Notes: generated by a model not told the origin, from the letters alone. A stretch of DNA of 64,000 bases from Siphonodentalium dalli (GCA_032622095.1 CP136063.1:35814106-35878105); one strand, 5' to 3'; shown: positions 23,259 to 35,140, counted from the stretch's first letter. Program-made: numbers and translations.

Positions 23259-25094
23259 AGTGCTGATGCGACGATATGTGTTATACACATTAAGATAGAC
23301 AGTTATGGTTTAAATATGAGTTACGACCTTATGGTGCTGATGCGACGATATGTGTTATACACATTAAGATAGACAGTTATGGTTTAAATATGAGTTACGA
23401 CCTTATAGTGCTGATTCGACGATATGTGTTATACACATTAAGATAGGCAGTTATGGTTTAAATATGAGTTACGACCTTATAGTGCTGATGCGACGATATG
23501 TGTTATAGACATTAATATAGACAGTTATGGTTTAAATATGAGTTACGACCTTATAGCCCTGATGCGACGATATGTGTTATACACATTAAGATAGACAGTT
23601 ATGGTTTAAATATGAGTTACGACCTTATAGTGCTGATGCGACGATATGTGTTATGCATATTAAGATAGACAGTTATGGTTTAAATGTGAGTTACGACCTT
23701 AGTGTGCTGATGCGACGATATGTGTTATACACATTACGATAGACAGTTATGGTTTAACTGTGAGATACGACCTTATAGTGCTGATGCGACGATATGTGTT
23801 ATACACATTAAGATATACATTTATGGTTTAACTGTGAGTTACGACCTTATAGTGCTGATGCGATGTTATGTGTTATACACATTAAGATAGACAGTTATGG
23901 TTTAAATATGAGATACGACCTTATCTTATAGTGCTGATGCGACGATATATGTTATACACATTAAGATAGACAGTTATGGTTTAAATGTGAGTTACGACCT
24001 GATAGTGCTGATGCGACGATATGTGTTATACACATTAAGATAGACAGTTATGGTTTAAATGTGAGTTACGACCTTATAGTGCTGATGCGACGATATGTGT
24101 TATACACATTAAGATAGACAGTTATGGTTTAAATATGAGTTACGACCTTATAGTGCTGATGCGACGATATGTGTTATACACATTAAGATAGACAGTTATG
24201 GTTTAAATATGAGTTACGACCTTATAGTGCTGATGCGACGATATGTGTTATAGACATTAATATAGACAGTTATGGTTTAAATATGAGTTACGACCTTATA
24301 GTGCTGATGCGACGATATGTGTTATAGACATTAATATAGACAGTTATGGTTTAAATATGAGTTACGACCTTATAGTGCTGATGCGACGATATGTGTTATA
24401 GACATTAATATAGACAGTTATGGTTTAAATATGAGTTACGACCTTATAGCCCTGATGCGACGATATGTGTTATACACATTAAGATAGACAGTTATGGTAT
24501 AATTATGAGTTACGACCTTATAGTGCTGATGCGACGATATGTGTTATACACATTAAGATAGACAGTTATGGTTTAAATATGAGTTACGACCTTATGGTGC
24601 TGATGCGACGATATGTGTTATACACATTAAGATAGACAGTTATGGTTTAAATATGAGTTACGACCTTATAGTGCTGATTCGACGATATGTGTTATACACA
24701 TTAAGATAGACAGTTATGGTTTAAATATGAGTTACGACCTTATAGTGCTGATGCGACGATATGTGTGATAGACATTAATATAGACAGTTATGGTTTAAAT
24801 ATGAGTTACGACCTTATAGCCCTGATGCGACGATATGTGTTATACACATTAAGATAGACAGTTATGGTTTAAATATGAGTTACGACCTTATAGTGCTGAT
24901 GCGACGATATGTGTTATGCACATTAAGATAGACAGTTATGGTTTAAATGTGAGTTACGACCTTATAGTGCTGATGCGACGATATGTGTTATACACATTAA
25001 GATATACAGTTAATGTTTATACACATTAAGATATACAGTTATGGTTTATACACATTAAGATAGACAGTTATGTGTTATACACATTAAGATAGAG
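23259..25094 (+). repeat. 74-bp satellite array, about 24 monomers
   Basis: The head-to-tail monomer begins 'gtgctgatgcgacgatat' and ends 'gagttacgacctta'. Variants (gattcg, tagacattaatatag, gccctgatgcg) recur in the same order about 17 monomers apart (23331 onward and 24594 onward), so a block of at least five monomers was duplicated within the array. The right edge collapses into 26-30-base fragments of the monomer centre ('acacattaagatagacag'). Confidence 0.95.
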
Positions 25095-25222
25095 CCTCAT
25101 CCATCACTATACTCCTCGATATCCATAATTTAATTTAATCACCATCAAATCGCCTACGTCGAGTAGTAACCCTTCTTACACATATTTGAAACATAACACC
25201 ATGCCCATATATACACGACTAC

Positions 25223-25297
25223 AGTTATGGTTTATGCACATTAAGATAGACAGTTATGTGTTATACACATTATGATAGACAGTTATGGTTTAAATGT
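25223..25297 (+). repeat. Detached satellite fragment
   Basis: Two partial monomer cores ('cacattaagatagacag', 'cacattatgatagacag') separated from the main array by about 130 bases of unrelated sequence. Confidence 0.85.
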
Positions 25298-25891
25298 GTT
25301 CTTGCACACGGAAGTTATCGAGAGTTGTTTATTCACTCAACACTTTGTCGTGTTTATGAAGCAGTGCAAGAAACACGAGGAGCTCTACATTCTCATCAAT
25401 GACGTTCTTGTTACGCGCGCCGCGTGTATACTAATGTACAAATTCTTGTTTCGCCTGAGCGCTGGAGTTTACGCTGGGGGTTTTATTTATAGAAATGGGA
25501 ATTTTTGGGACGGATTTACAAGTCGAACTGCGTGACCCGGAGGCCGAGTCCGGTAAAAGGTGTAGTTGGGAATTTCAATTTCGTTTATTGATTTTTGGTT
25601 TGTGACAAGCTATGTCAATTACAAATACAATAAATGAAAAAGATAATTTGTAAGTCTTATATTTCAGATTTTAAAGACATGTTTCGTTCTGCAGCCCACT
25701 GGGGGTTGCGGTCGGAGACGACCGACTCGGCCGCCGGTTCGTTAATTAGGTGCTGGTTGTTATTTTAACGGAATTCTGAGTTGGTCATTCGTAAAACCAA
25801 TATATTTTATATTCTATAATTACAATCATTGGTAAATAATATATGATCTTGAGCGCGTTACCATTTCTGACATTGGTTTTCTTGTTTTTAG
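25298..25891. other. Stretch upstream of the lectin exon
   Basis: An 87-codon plus frame (25272-25535) begins inside the satellite fragment and has no domain. A GC-rich patch (25690-25740) contains 'cggtcggagacgaccg', a small hairpin. No exon was recognised. Confidence 0.4.
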
Positions 25892-26062
25892 CTTGCCCGA
25901 CAAACTATCGACTGAACTCGGCTGCTAATATATGCTTCAATGTCTCCGGCACACCATCCACTGCTTACGAAGCGAGGAATATTTGTTCCGCTGAAGGTGG
26001 CCGTCTAATCAAGATACCATCCCTCGACATATGGCAAGCTGTGTCAACTGTGTTAAGCGAAG
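25892..26062 (+). CDS. C-type lectin domain, exon 1 of 3
   Basis: A 171-base exon with acceptor gtttttag and donor gaag/gtaaat, phase 1 at both ends. It encodes the N-terminal half of a long-form C-type lectin domain: CPTNY (first cysteine), NICF (second), then A.NIC (third) directly followed by EGGRL, the usual C..GG.L signature, and a helix-2 segment (SLDIWQAVSTVL). Open sequence upstream of the acceptor encodes a hydrophobic stretch, but this is most simply intron. The protein would act extracellularly. The phase-1 entry means an upstream class-1 exon, such as a TSP1 module, could be joined to it. Confidence 0.85.
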
Positions 26063-27010
26063 GTAAATTGCACAAACACTCGATACAGATCAACTCCGTG
26101 TCAACTCTATTAAATAAAGCAGGTACATTGTACAAGCACCCGCGTCAAATGCAAGTCGTGGCAATTGTATTAAACAATTGCTATAAATATACAGAATGGT
26201 TAATTAACACATTCAACCCATATGCAGTATGTTATTACACACCATGAAAATTGAAATATTACGGCATTTAATAATTAAACATATGTTCTTGCAAAATGTT
26301 TATATTGGTCGCAATGTATTCACATATGTTCATATTGGACTTTGTTATTATGATATAATATAAGCCTATAATGGACTAATATCCGTTATATGACTTGGGC
26401 CACAGTCAACACATTATAAAGAGCGAACATCGGGTAAGTCGATTTAGGTTCATGCATTGAACCTTTTTAAAATTGATTATATAAATTTAAATAGACGTAA
26501 TTCAGATATTACAGATATCTATTTTTGAAATTTGTTATTTCTCGAGATATATAATAATATGTGGCACAGGAACACGTGGTCAAACGGAGGGTCGCGTTCA
26601 AAATTGCGGATGAAGATGGATAACTCTAAAATCAAGTGATAATACGGCCATATTTTGTTGAACAAAATGTTGATAAATAACAAGTTTTGGGAAATTTGAT
26701 ACCATAGTTGACAGTGGTTAGCATTATTTTGTTGCAATAAATCGATTCTGATAACTAAAGCGTATTTTGAAGAAATGTTGTTGTATCTTGATGTATGGGG
26801 ACCGTCTGATCGGATTGAGTACCTTTAATTCTTCTACCTTCGTAGTTCCCTGATTGTATATTTCAACATAATCTGGTGCATGCTTGTTGCTGTAATCCCA
26901 CTCCGATTTTGTGTTCTTCTCATGTTTGCATCATCTGAATGTTTTATTCACCATTGTCAATGTTGGGGCAAAATAGTGTTCAAACCAAATTGTATATTTT
27001 TATATTGCAG

Positions 27011-27180
27011 CATACACGTCCTTTGGAGCGTTTTTTGTGGACGGCTCGGACGAGGGTCACGATGGTACATGGACATATTCTGATGGAAGCCAGGTCACGT
27101 GGGCTAATTGGGCTCCAACTGAACCCTATCCGTCTACCTTTTCTAATTGTATGGTGATGCACAAAGCACTAGGTTACAAG
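27011..27180 (+). CDS. C-type lectin domain, exon 2 of 3
   Basis: A 170-base exon with acceptor tattgcag, entering in phase 1 (exactly complementary to exon 1) and leaving in phase 0 at acaag/gtcacc. It encodes the long-loop core: FFVDGSDEG, GTWTYSDGS, VTWANW, TEP and SNCMVMH (fourth cysteine). The usual carbohydrate-specifying EPN or QPD tripeptide reads EPY, so canonical mannose or galactose binding is not predicted. The intron before it is about 950 bases; the one after it is about 1.4 kb and contains a T2/Kolobok-like MITE. Confidence 0.85.
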
Positions 27181-27717
27181 GTCACCATATAATTATAGCA
27201 ATCTGATTTAGTAATTTATCTCTGAAATTGTGATAAAACATTTTTTTAAAAGAAGGGAATTGAGCTGATATGTGGACATTTGTAAATAACAATTACATAT
27301 GTGTAATTGTCGACAGACAGCGACGTGTTTTGCATACTAATTGACATATATAACAAACAAAATGTGAAACTGTTCAAAATAGTCCAGCATTTTATCGCGG
27401 AGACTAAACATTTCTAGTTAAATTTCACGATAACGAATTAATTTATCTATTAACACATATGTTTTTCGCCTCAGCATAGCATACACACTCGGCGTTGGCA
27501 CCCAGCACAAATCATTCTCATTCTCACCCTTCCTCAATAAACTGTTACAATCTTCCATCATCATATTTCCCATTCACCACATGCAGCTGTACATAAGTTA
27601 CTTATTGTGCCACTTTGTTAAACAAATTGATTGTATCAATATATACCGGAGTGGGGCTCATTAAGTTGTGTAACTTGTGCCCAATCCATTTTGTATTAAA
27701 CTACAAATAAAATATGT

Positions 27718-28317
27718 TTAAAGGGGTACTGTACGCCATTTTCAATAAATTCCCGGTGATAGCAACGATCTATTATCGATACTATATAGAAATATAAGTA
27801 ATTTGAGTCGAAGATGTATTCTGTAAACGCTCAGGTTAATAGGCTATCTTAAAATTTAATAATTTAAAAGTTAATAATTTAATATAAATTGATTTTATGG
27901 CTCCAGCCATAAAATGGCGTCTCTTAAAATTCGAATTTCCGTGTACAAAACGTAATCAAATTATAATTGAGGGATACTGGATTAGGAAAACAATTGCACA
28001 CACGATCGTTTGAAACATTATGCGTATACGGGGAGAAAACCCAAGCCACTCATTGACTAGTGACGGTACACTAACTTAAATGAGTATATGGGACTACTAA
28101 GCATATAATATAATGTTTATTTGATTCATTTGGTTGAAAACTTTACAAAAATTACTCGACAACGACAATTTGTATTTTTGCATTCCGGTAAATTTGCCAC
28201 CCGTAACAATACTTCGTACTCAACAGACTTTCAAAAAATGGAAAAGTTGTTACCTTATTCTCCGACTCGGGGATTATAGAAACCAACAACAACATCTTGG
28301 GTACAGTACCCCTTTAA
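27718..28317. mobile_element. T2/Kolobok-like MITE, copy 1
   Basis: A perfect TTAA lies at both ends (27718-27721, 28314-28317), followed by inverted termini AGGGGTACTGTAC. TTAA plus AGGGG is the pattern of the T2/Kolobok superfamily. The internal 580 bases match the copy at 58854-59407. It is inserted in the intron between lectin exons 2 and 3. No transposase. Confidence 0.85.
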
Positions 28318-28339
28318 AGAAAGACAGACCTTAGGCCGT

Positions 28340-29656
28340 TCTTAGAATCACCAACTATTACTGCAATACGAATTACTACTTCATCTGTGAAATTATGGTA
28401 TACATTTCCAGTCAACAACTATTATTGTAATATGAATCACAACCTGATATGTGAAATTGTGATATATAGCCTATTGGGTAATCAGGAAATTAAACTTATA
28501 TTTGGTCAGTTTTAACAATCACATAATCAACAGACACATTCGCCGTATGTTATATGTGAAGTTGTCCACAGATAATGAATTAAATTGACATACTTTATGG
28601 GTTTCAGGTCATGCAATGGCCATGCGGTGATGCTAGCCCCTACTTCATCTGTGAAATTGTGATATAAGCTGGACAATGTGGAACGTGAACTTATGTTGAG
28701 AGATGGTCACCAAACAGAGTCGTATATGAACATTACATGGTGTACTCCTGTCAGAGTTTACGTGAATTGATTCGACGAGAGTCACCCTCGAACATAGACA
28801 TAGTATGACAGAGTCATGTGTGTTGATTTTATCAGTGAAAGACCATAGATAACGGCGTTCGTTGCACGCGAACAGAGAGACTGTTTTTAGAATCATCATC
28901 TATTATTCTAATAGGAATTACTACTTCATCTGTGAAATTATGCTATAATTTTTGACAATATGGAAAGTGATGATATGTTTACTATGGAGTGACCACATAC
29001 AACGACGTACATTGCATGCTAATGGAAGTATGTTATGATCGTCATATCACCAACTTGCATCGAAACGGAATTACCATTCAGTCTATGAAATTCAGTCTAT
29101 AACTTAGACAACGTGGGACAGTTTTCGTTGATTGATCCAATGAGGGTCACACTCGAACATGGAGATCGCTCCATATAATCGCCTGGCGCTTGATGTCAAA
29201 TTCTCTTCTCTCTCAGACGTATCATACTTACATATATATGTGAACACCATCTTGTAAATTATTGTATAAATCTGGGATACAAAATAAATAATGTTTACAC
29301 CAACATGGAAATATTATGACGTCAGAGTCACGTGGGTTAATTTGTATCAATGGAAGACCACATATAATGGCGTTCATTGCATGCGAATGAAGATACCGTC
29401 TTAGAATCACCAACTATTATTCCAATAGGAATTAGTACTTCATCTGTGAAATTGTGGTACACATTTTGACAATATGGAAAGTGAAGTTATGTGCACCATT
29501 GAGTGACCACATATAACGATGTCCATTTCGTTATGATGGACATACACCATATCACCAACTTGTATCTGAATGGAATTACCATTAAATCCGTGAAATTGTG
29601 ATATCAGTTGGACAATGTGAGATGTGAACTTGTGTTGAGAGATGATCATCAAACAT
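28340..29656 (+). pseudogene. Tandem relics of the C-type lectin C-terminal half
   Basis: At least six copies of the 'tacttcatctgtgaaatt' (YFICEI) segment or its variants occur, at about 28370, 28432, 28918, 29080, 29433 and 29580. Several are preceded by decayed counterparts of exon 2: 'gtcacgtgggttaatttgta' at 29326, and 'gagtgaccacatataacgatg' type sequence at 28985 and 29495. In these copies exon 2 and exon 3 sequences are contiguous, unlike the intact gene. Frames are broken by stops and shifts. They alternate between two subfamilies and were probably amplified as a unit. Confidence 0.7.
28608..28667 (+). CDS. C-type lectin domain, exon 3 of 3 with stop
   Basis: After acceptor gggtttcag the frame continues in phase 0 as VMQWPCGDASPYFICEIVI and a TAA stop. 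This supplies the fifth and sixth conserved cysteines (W..C and FIC), completing the domain and the protein C-terminus. The WND calcium motif is not conserved. Many decayed relatives of this exon (YFICEI..) lie within 1 kb on each side, so a neighbouring copy could in principle be the true partner; this one is chosen because it alone has an intact acceptor, frame and both cysteines. Confidence 0.75.
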   Translation, partial: VMQWPCGDASPYFICEIVI

Positions 29657-29658
29657 TA

Positions 29659-31317
29659 CCCTTACCAAAATGTCCTAGGATATCCTAGGAATAAAACCTT
29701 GGAATAGTTAGGAAAATTCCTTGGAATTCCTAGGATATCCTAGGATCAGAGACCTTGGAAAAGCTTGGAAATCCTTGGGGCGGTATTGAAACGTTTCAAG
29801 TTCGGAAAACCTTGGAATACCTCAGCAAATTCAACCAAGCTCATCCAAGGATTTCCAAGCTTTACAAAATCTTAATCATAACTTTTCCAAGCTTTACCAA
29901 GGTTGCAGCCTGGCTTTACCAAGCTTTACCAATGTTTCCAACCAAGCTTTACCTAGCTTTACCAAGGTTGCGGCCTAGATTTACCAAGCTTTACCAAGGT
30001 TTCCAACCAAGCTTTGCCAAGCTCTACAAAGATTGCAGCCTAGCTTCACCAAGCTTTACCAAGGTTTCCAACCTAGCTTTACCAAGCTTTACCAATGTTG
30101 CAGCCTAGCTTTACCGAGCTATACCAAGGTTTCCAACCTAGCTGTAGCAAGATTTACCAATGTTGCAGCCTAGCTTTACCTAGCTTTACCAAGCTTTACC
30201 AGGGTTGCAACATAGCTGCTTTACCAAGCTTTACCAATGTTGTAAACGACCTTGACCAAGGTTGCAACCCAGCTTTACCAAGCTTTACCAAGGTTGCAGC
30301 CTTGCTTTACCAAGCTTTACCTAGGTTGCAATTGTTTTGTATTTAAAAGGTGAAAATCTATAATGACACTACAAAGGGTTCAACTTTGACAATATCATCA
30401 TCATTAATGATACAATCTCTTGAAATTTACAACAGTCATGATCCATGCCATATAATCATTCATGCTATTATTCATTCAAAGTTATCTTTTCAGTCAGAAT
30501 TTTTTAATTATATTTAGATTGAGATAAATGGTACCTTATGAAGTTATACCATGTAAAATGTATAGGATAGTATTCACATGTATATTTTTATGGATCTGAG
30601 GTATTTACATGTGATAAAATATTTAAATTAGATAAATTAGCTATAAATAAATAATGATAGAGACAAGCCTTTGGAATGAAAAGGTAGATAGTGGTCCTTA
30701 AGGTCATTCTTGAAAATGGTAAACAATTGTTAAAATAATATAAATAAAGATATCATTACACGTATTCTAGTCCAACAGTATTCTATGAGTCAAATAGAAA
30801 ACATTAGGGCCACACAAGCAATAATTTACCTGAAAAGTGTTGTGATAAAACATGGATTTAAACTCAGTGCAACAATTGATTCAAAATGCTGCCACAGACA
30901 ACAGTGACGTCTACATAGTCATGTGACCCAGTCATGTGACCTGCAACTAAGCTTTTCCAAGCTTTTCCAAGGATTTCCAAGCTTTTCCAACTTCATGTGA
31001 CAACCTTGGTAAAGCTTGGTAAAACTCGGTAAAATTTAGATCCGAGCTTTACTTAGCTTTACCAATGTTTGGTCAACACTGAGTCAAGGATTTACAAGCT
31101 TTTCCAAGGTTTCACTTTATGTAACAACCTTGGTAAAGCTTGGTAAAATTTAGATCCAAGCTTTACTTAGCTTTACCAAGGTTCCAACCAAGGGTTTCCA
31201 AACTTTGTAGAAGAGTACATTTTTTCATCAAAAAAGCTTGGTTCAAACCTTGGAAATCCTATGAATGCCTAGGATTCCCAAACTTCTTAAATAACCTCAG
31301 ATTTATTTTTGCAAGGG
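29659..31317. mobile_element. 1.66-kb word-repeat element (CTAGG / CCAAGCTT)
   Basis: The ends are weakly inverted (CCCTTACCAAAAT left, CCCTTGCAAAAAT right). Inside, CCTAGGATATCCTAGG occupies both ends and the left third is a mosaic of 'aagctttaccaagg' words in direct and inverted order (29760-30330, again 30950-31200). The paralogous block at 44.15 kb lacks this whole stretch, going directly from 'gatgatcatcaaa' to 'tacacctgtata', so it behaves as an insertion. Long open frames here (29755-30346) are translations of the repeat and are not genes. Confidence 0.65.
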
Positions 31318-31800
31318 AGAGTCGATCCGTACACCTGTATAATTATTATACACCTTTCGTTTGCATAATGAGCGCGCAGAAGGTGAATTTGGGGAAGCTA
31401 TCCCACACAGCGGGCCAGTATCACCAAATTCACCCTGTGGGACCTCATTCGACATGGCCTCATCTGCTATGGGAGACATAGACTCAGTTCCCAAATGGTG
31501 AATACTGTGATATTCACCAATTGGGAACCTCGATTATGCAATGTTTTCGATTGCCAATTTGGGGATTTAGAGAATCTAAACTAAAAAAGAAATATAATCT
31601 ATGTGAAGTTTCTATAGAAATGTTATAATAAAGAAACTTTCTTAAGAGGCCTAAGCAGGATGAGGTCCCCGGGTGGTGAATTTGGCGACGATAGCCCGCT
31701 GAGCGGGATAGCGTCACTACAATCACCCTCTGTGGACCTCATTCTTTAACCAGCGCTGGGACAGCATTAAATATCCAGTGCCAATGCATTCTCTTTTATA
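31318..31800 (+). repeat. Duplicated block B1, first copy, right part
   Basis: Matches 44160-44660 in the same orientation over about 480 bases, including 'gaaggtgaatttgggg', 'gattatgcaatgt.t.gactgccaattt' and 'aaactaaaaaag.aatataat'. Together with the lectin relics at 28.8-29.65 kb it forms one segmental duplication interrupted by the word-repeat element. Confidence 0.85.
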
Positions 31801-32560
31801 GGTGAGTCTCCTATAGGGATCCTCGCATATATGAGATAATATAATGGCTTACATGGTAAAGGTGAATATTGTTAGACCAATGTATTATAAAGTTATTATA
31901 CAATGTTGTGTACAGTATGTGTTTTTCTTGTACGAGTCCAGGTTGTGGTGAAAAGTAATATTGGACGAGACACGCCAGTGTCGAGTCCAATATGACTTTT
32001 CACCACAACCTGGACGAGTATAAGAAAAACTCTTACTGTACACAACATTGTATAACGACATATTTATTATCCATCTGTATGTTTATCCAAATTTTGGGAA
32101 TAAAACTTTTGTGGTTATTTTTGGTATTTGTCGGCACTTAATTCTCGATAAAAGCCTGTATTTTGATCATCAGAAAGCATGATTTGGAAAGGTAACCACG
32201 GAAGTGAGAAAAAATTCAACGCGGAAGTGAAACGTCTGCTAAAATCCATCAGTGTTGCGCGCGCATCACAATTTCACCGATTTATTTCGCAATAGAGTTA
32301 ATTCGTGACGCCACGGAGTCACAATACAAAGTGATATTGTACAGTCAGGAGTCCAATATGACTTTCGGGAGTCCAATATTACTTTTTCCAGGACTATCAC
32401 GTGGCCGCTTTTGCCCAATCGGAAATGGTGTTAGTTAATGGAAGGATAATACTCTCTTATATTTGCGAGACACCATATGGGAGACTCGCTTATATAAGTG
32501 GATGCATTCGCACATGGTTTCCGCCAGCTTTCAGAAAGCTCTAGTCATGGAAGGGTGAAG
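31752..32560. mobile_element. R2-family element, long copy
   Basis: Starts near 'gctgggacagcattaaatat' and ends near 'agctctagtcatggaaggg'. Both end regions recur in the shorter element 34880-35140, and the start alone in the MITE at 44615. No coding capacity. It contains the long hairpin at 31894-32056. Confidence 0.5.
31894..32056. repeat. Long hairpin, arms about 70 bp
   Basis: The 'tatacaatgttgtgtacagt' arm (from 31897) is mirrored by 'actgtacacaacattgtata' ending at 32053. In between, 'ccaggttgtggtgaaaagt' pairs with its complement; the loop is about 16 bases. Related 'gtccaatatgactttcgggagtcc' words recur at 32350-32390. Confidence 0.85.
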
Positions 32561-32642
32561 CCCCCATTGTTGGAGTGGGGGTATAACAAAGTGAGTGATA
32601 ATGGGATTAATTATAATTTTATTAAATTATTTTGTCAAAATA

Positions 32643-32858
32643 AAAAGAGTTACGTGGATTGATGGATTGTTCTGATGATGGAACGCCGGCACATGGACAC
32701 ATTATGATCCCAGCCGAGTCAAATTGGTTAATTTTTACCATCAAGAGCCCACATACTAACGATGTTAATTGCATGTTGAGTGACATACCTTATTGTATCC
32801 CGGACACCAACGGGTATTGCGATCGGAATCACTACTTCAACTGTGCAATTGTGACATA
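32643..32858 (+). pseudogene. C-type lectin relic with exons 2 and 3 fused
   Basis: Fragments equivalent to DGSDDG..GTWTHYD (frame 1), then NDVNCMLSD, CDRNHYFNC and a stop in one frame (to 32858). The intron present in the intact lectin gene is absent. The fourth, fifth and sixth cysteines are recognisable but early frame is lost. It is decayed and not expected to make a domain. Confidence 0.65.
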
Positions 32859-32996
32859 GCCTATTATTCAGGAGCACGTGGACAGTAAATTTGCATATAC
32901 ATCTGTATGTAGCTGAATCTGTTGTATCGTGTCTCGGTTTCTGGCAATACTGAAATAAAATTGGTTGTGGCCGCCATGATGTACACATGTACGATT

Positions 32997-33334
32997 ACAC
33001 TGAAAAAACATAAGTGCAGAAAATCTACACAAAAGAGTAGAATGGCTACTCTTTATTGATTAAAGTTGATCCAATCCATTAAAGAGTAGAAATTGAGTAA
33101 GAGAAAAAATTACTCTTTTTGTGTAAGTGTGGCTACACTTTCGTGGTGTATAATTTTACACTTTCTCACACCATATTGGGTAGAAATGGGGTACACAAAT
33201 GTGTATAAATTGATGTACACACTAAGTGTAGTTCACTACACATTAAGCGTACTTCCCAAATTTACACATATAAAGGTATATTTATTCACACACATTCTAC
33301 TACACTTTTAAGTGTAGAAAAGTACCCTTTTTGT
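32997..33334. mobile_element. 338-bp word-repeat MITE with 8-9 bp TSD
   Basis: Flanked by direct repeats GTACGATT (32989-32996 and 33335-33342; nine bases if the preceding T is counted). The interior is a mosaic of 'agagtagaa', 'tactcttt', 'acactTAAGTGTA' and 'tgtgtaca' words in both orientations. The left end starts ACACTGAAAAAAC. No coding. Confidence 0.75.
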
Positions 33335-33342
33335 GTACGATT

Positions 33343-34879
33343 GTGTACTCTTTGATGAGTATATGCAAATCACACCCCCATGGTACCCCATCCAACACAT
33401 GCATGTGAGTGTGAATCATCGAGCAAGAGTGACAAAGACAACCATGTCCATACGGTTCAACTCTATTATAATTACAGATACAATCCCTGCAACAATCTGC
33501 CCCATTCATCACATAGGCAAATTAACAAAGGCTATGGGTTTCATAGGAAATTCGGATAATCAATCCTTGAGAAAACTGTATTGGTGATTCATTATCTTTA
33601 TTTCATATTGAACACAAATGTAATATAACAGTTATGCATTTGACATTTAGCATATACCATGCCTAGAATGGGCAGGATGCTTTGTATATTAAAACTTAAT
33701 ATGTAAACATAGTGATTTGTGGTTACAATGAAATTCTGAATATAAGAATAATGGGCGATTGTCTCCCTCTTATTTTCTCATATGTGAATAGCAATAAAAC
33801 ATTTCAATTAATAATGAGGTGTATAATTTGTCCAGTGCATTTATGAAAAAAGTGCCAAACCTCCAATTAATTGCAGCATGATATTTCTTAGCTAGAATAA
33901 GTACATTAACCCATGATAAACAACATATTAAAAATAAAAAGGACCTAGAACTGGGGAAATTGGTGAATATTGTGAAATAAATTTGTGAAAAATGTGGTAA
34001 AATACTCAATTTATGGCTTTTCAAGGCTGTTTATCATACATGTATAAGAAATTACATATCAAAAGTCCTTCCATTGTCATATCTGTTATGTACATTTTAC
34101 TATCCTGATTACAGAACAGAAAACCTTTTCCCAGATGTATAAGTTAAGTAATTTTTAGTTATATATGCCTCTAAAATTGAGCCTTCATTTCACAGGACTA
34201 TTGCTAATATTTTAAATACTAGAAAAAAATGAAGAATTTCCAGTCATGTAACCAGGATAGTCAAATCTCCAAAATAGTTATGATACTGGAAGGACTTGTT
34301 GATTTTAAAATGTTGATCAAAGTAGACACCCCTCCCCTGTCCCTGGTATAAGTTAAAGCTGTTTTGAAAAAATAGTATAGTCAGTTTTAAGTACACTGGG
34401 GAAATTGATTCAGGTACATACCGCTCTTTAAAATATTTACAGCTACTGCGCAAAAAGATAAACGCTCTTCGATATTCTTGTTCCAAAGACATAACACGTT
34501 GCTGTTTGTCAATTGCAGCATTTTCATTGGCTAACAATCAAATATATGCATCGCAGGAAGTGGGATACTTTGCCGATCAGTTAATTGATGGACGCCATTT
34601 TAATTCGCAGCAGGCAAAATAAAACTTCTTCCTTTTCGTTTACGATCCAAGATAGCCTTTCTCTTCCTATAACAAGTTTTATATAGTTTCCTGTGTATAA
34701 AATAATATGAATCGAAGACCCCTGTCTGGAAAAGCTTTGATCTGTTAATATTGATTTTATTTTGAATGTTCTGGTATAATGTATATACATGAATCAATTT
34801 GGGACACTTTATAGCTCGTGTTTGTTCCGAGCATAGCATGGGCCTAATTCGATCTAAAAAATAGTAACGAAAAACATCA
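33343..34879. other. Unassigned AT-rich stretch
   Basis: Short frames only (up to 97 codons, 34244-34537 minus) with no domain and no convincing splice sites. Confidence 0.4.
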
Positions 34880-35140
34880 TTAACCCTTCATGGCGTGAGC
34901 TGTGCTGGGACAGCATTAAAGTTCCTGTGCCAGTGCATTATCTTATATTATATATGCGACCGTGAGCCTTGCATATATAAGAGAATGCTCTGGTTTACAA
35001 GGTCACGGTAAATATTGTTAGGCCAATGTATTCTTTTTATATATGCAAGGCTCCTGATGGGAGACTGGCATACATAACATAATGCATTGGTACAGAGTTT
35101 TCACAAAGTTTCAGGAAGCTGCAGTCATGGAAGGGTTTGA
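34880..35140. mobile_element. R2-family MITE, about 260 bp
   Basis: The ends are inverted: AACCCTTCATGG at the left, AAACCCTTCCATGAC (reversed) at the right. The interior repeats the 'gctgggacagcattaaa', 'aatattgttag.ccaatgta' and 'gggagac' phrases of 31752-32560. Confidence 0.65.

Noticed and set aside
23259-25094. CRISPR array, because of regular repeats
   Set aside because: The monomers are contiguous 74-base satellite units without spacers, in an animal genome.
29755-30346. Open frames of 117 and 83 codons with repeated 'LPSFTK' phrases
   Set aside because: They translate the CCAAGCTTTACC word repeat; the opposite strand is equally open and the phrase period follows the DNA repeat.
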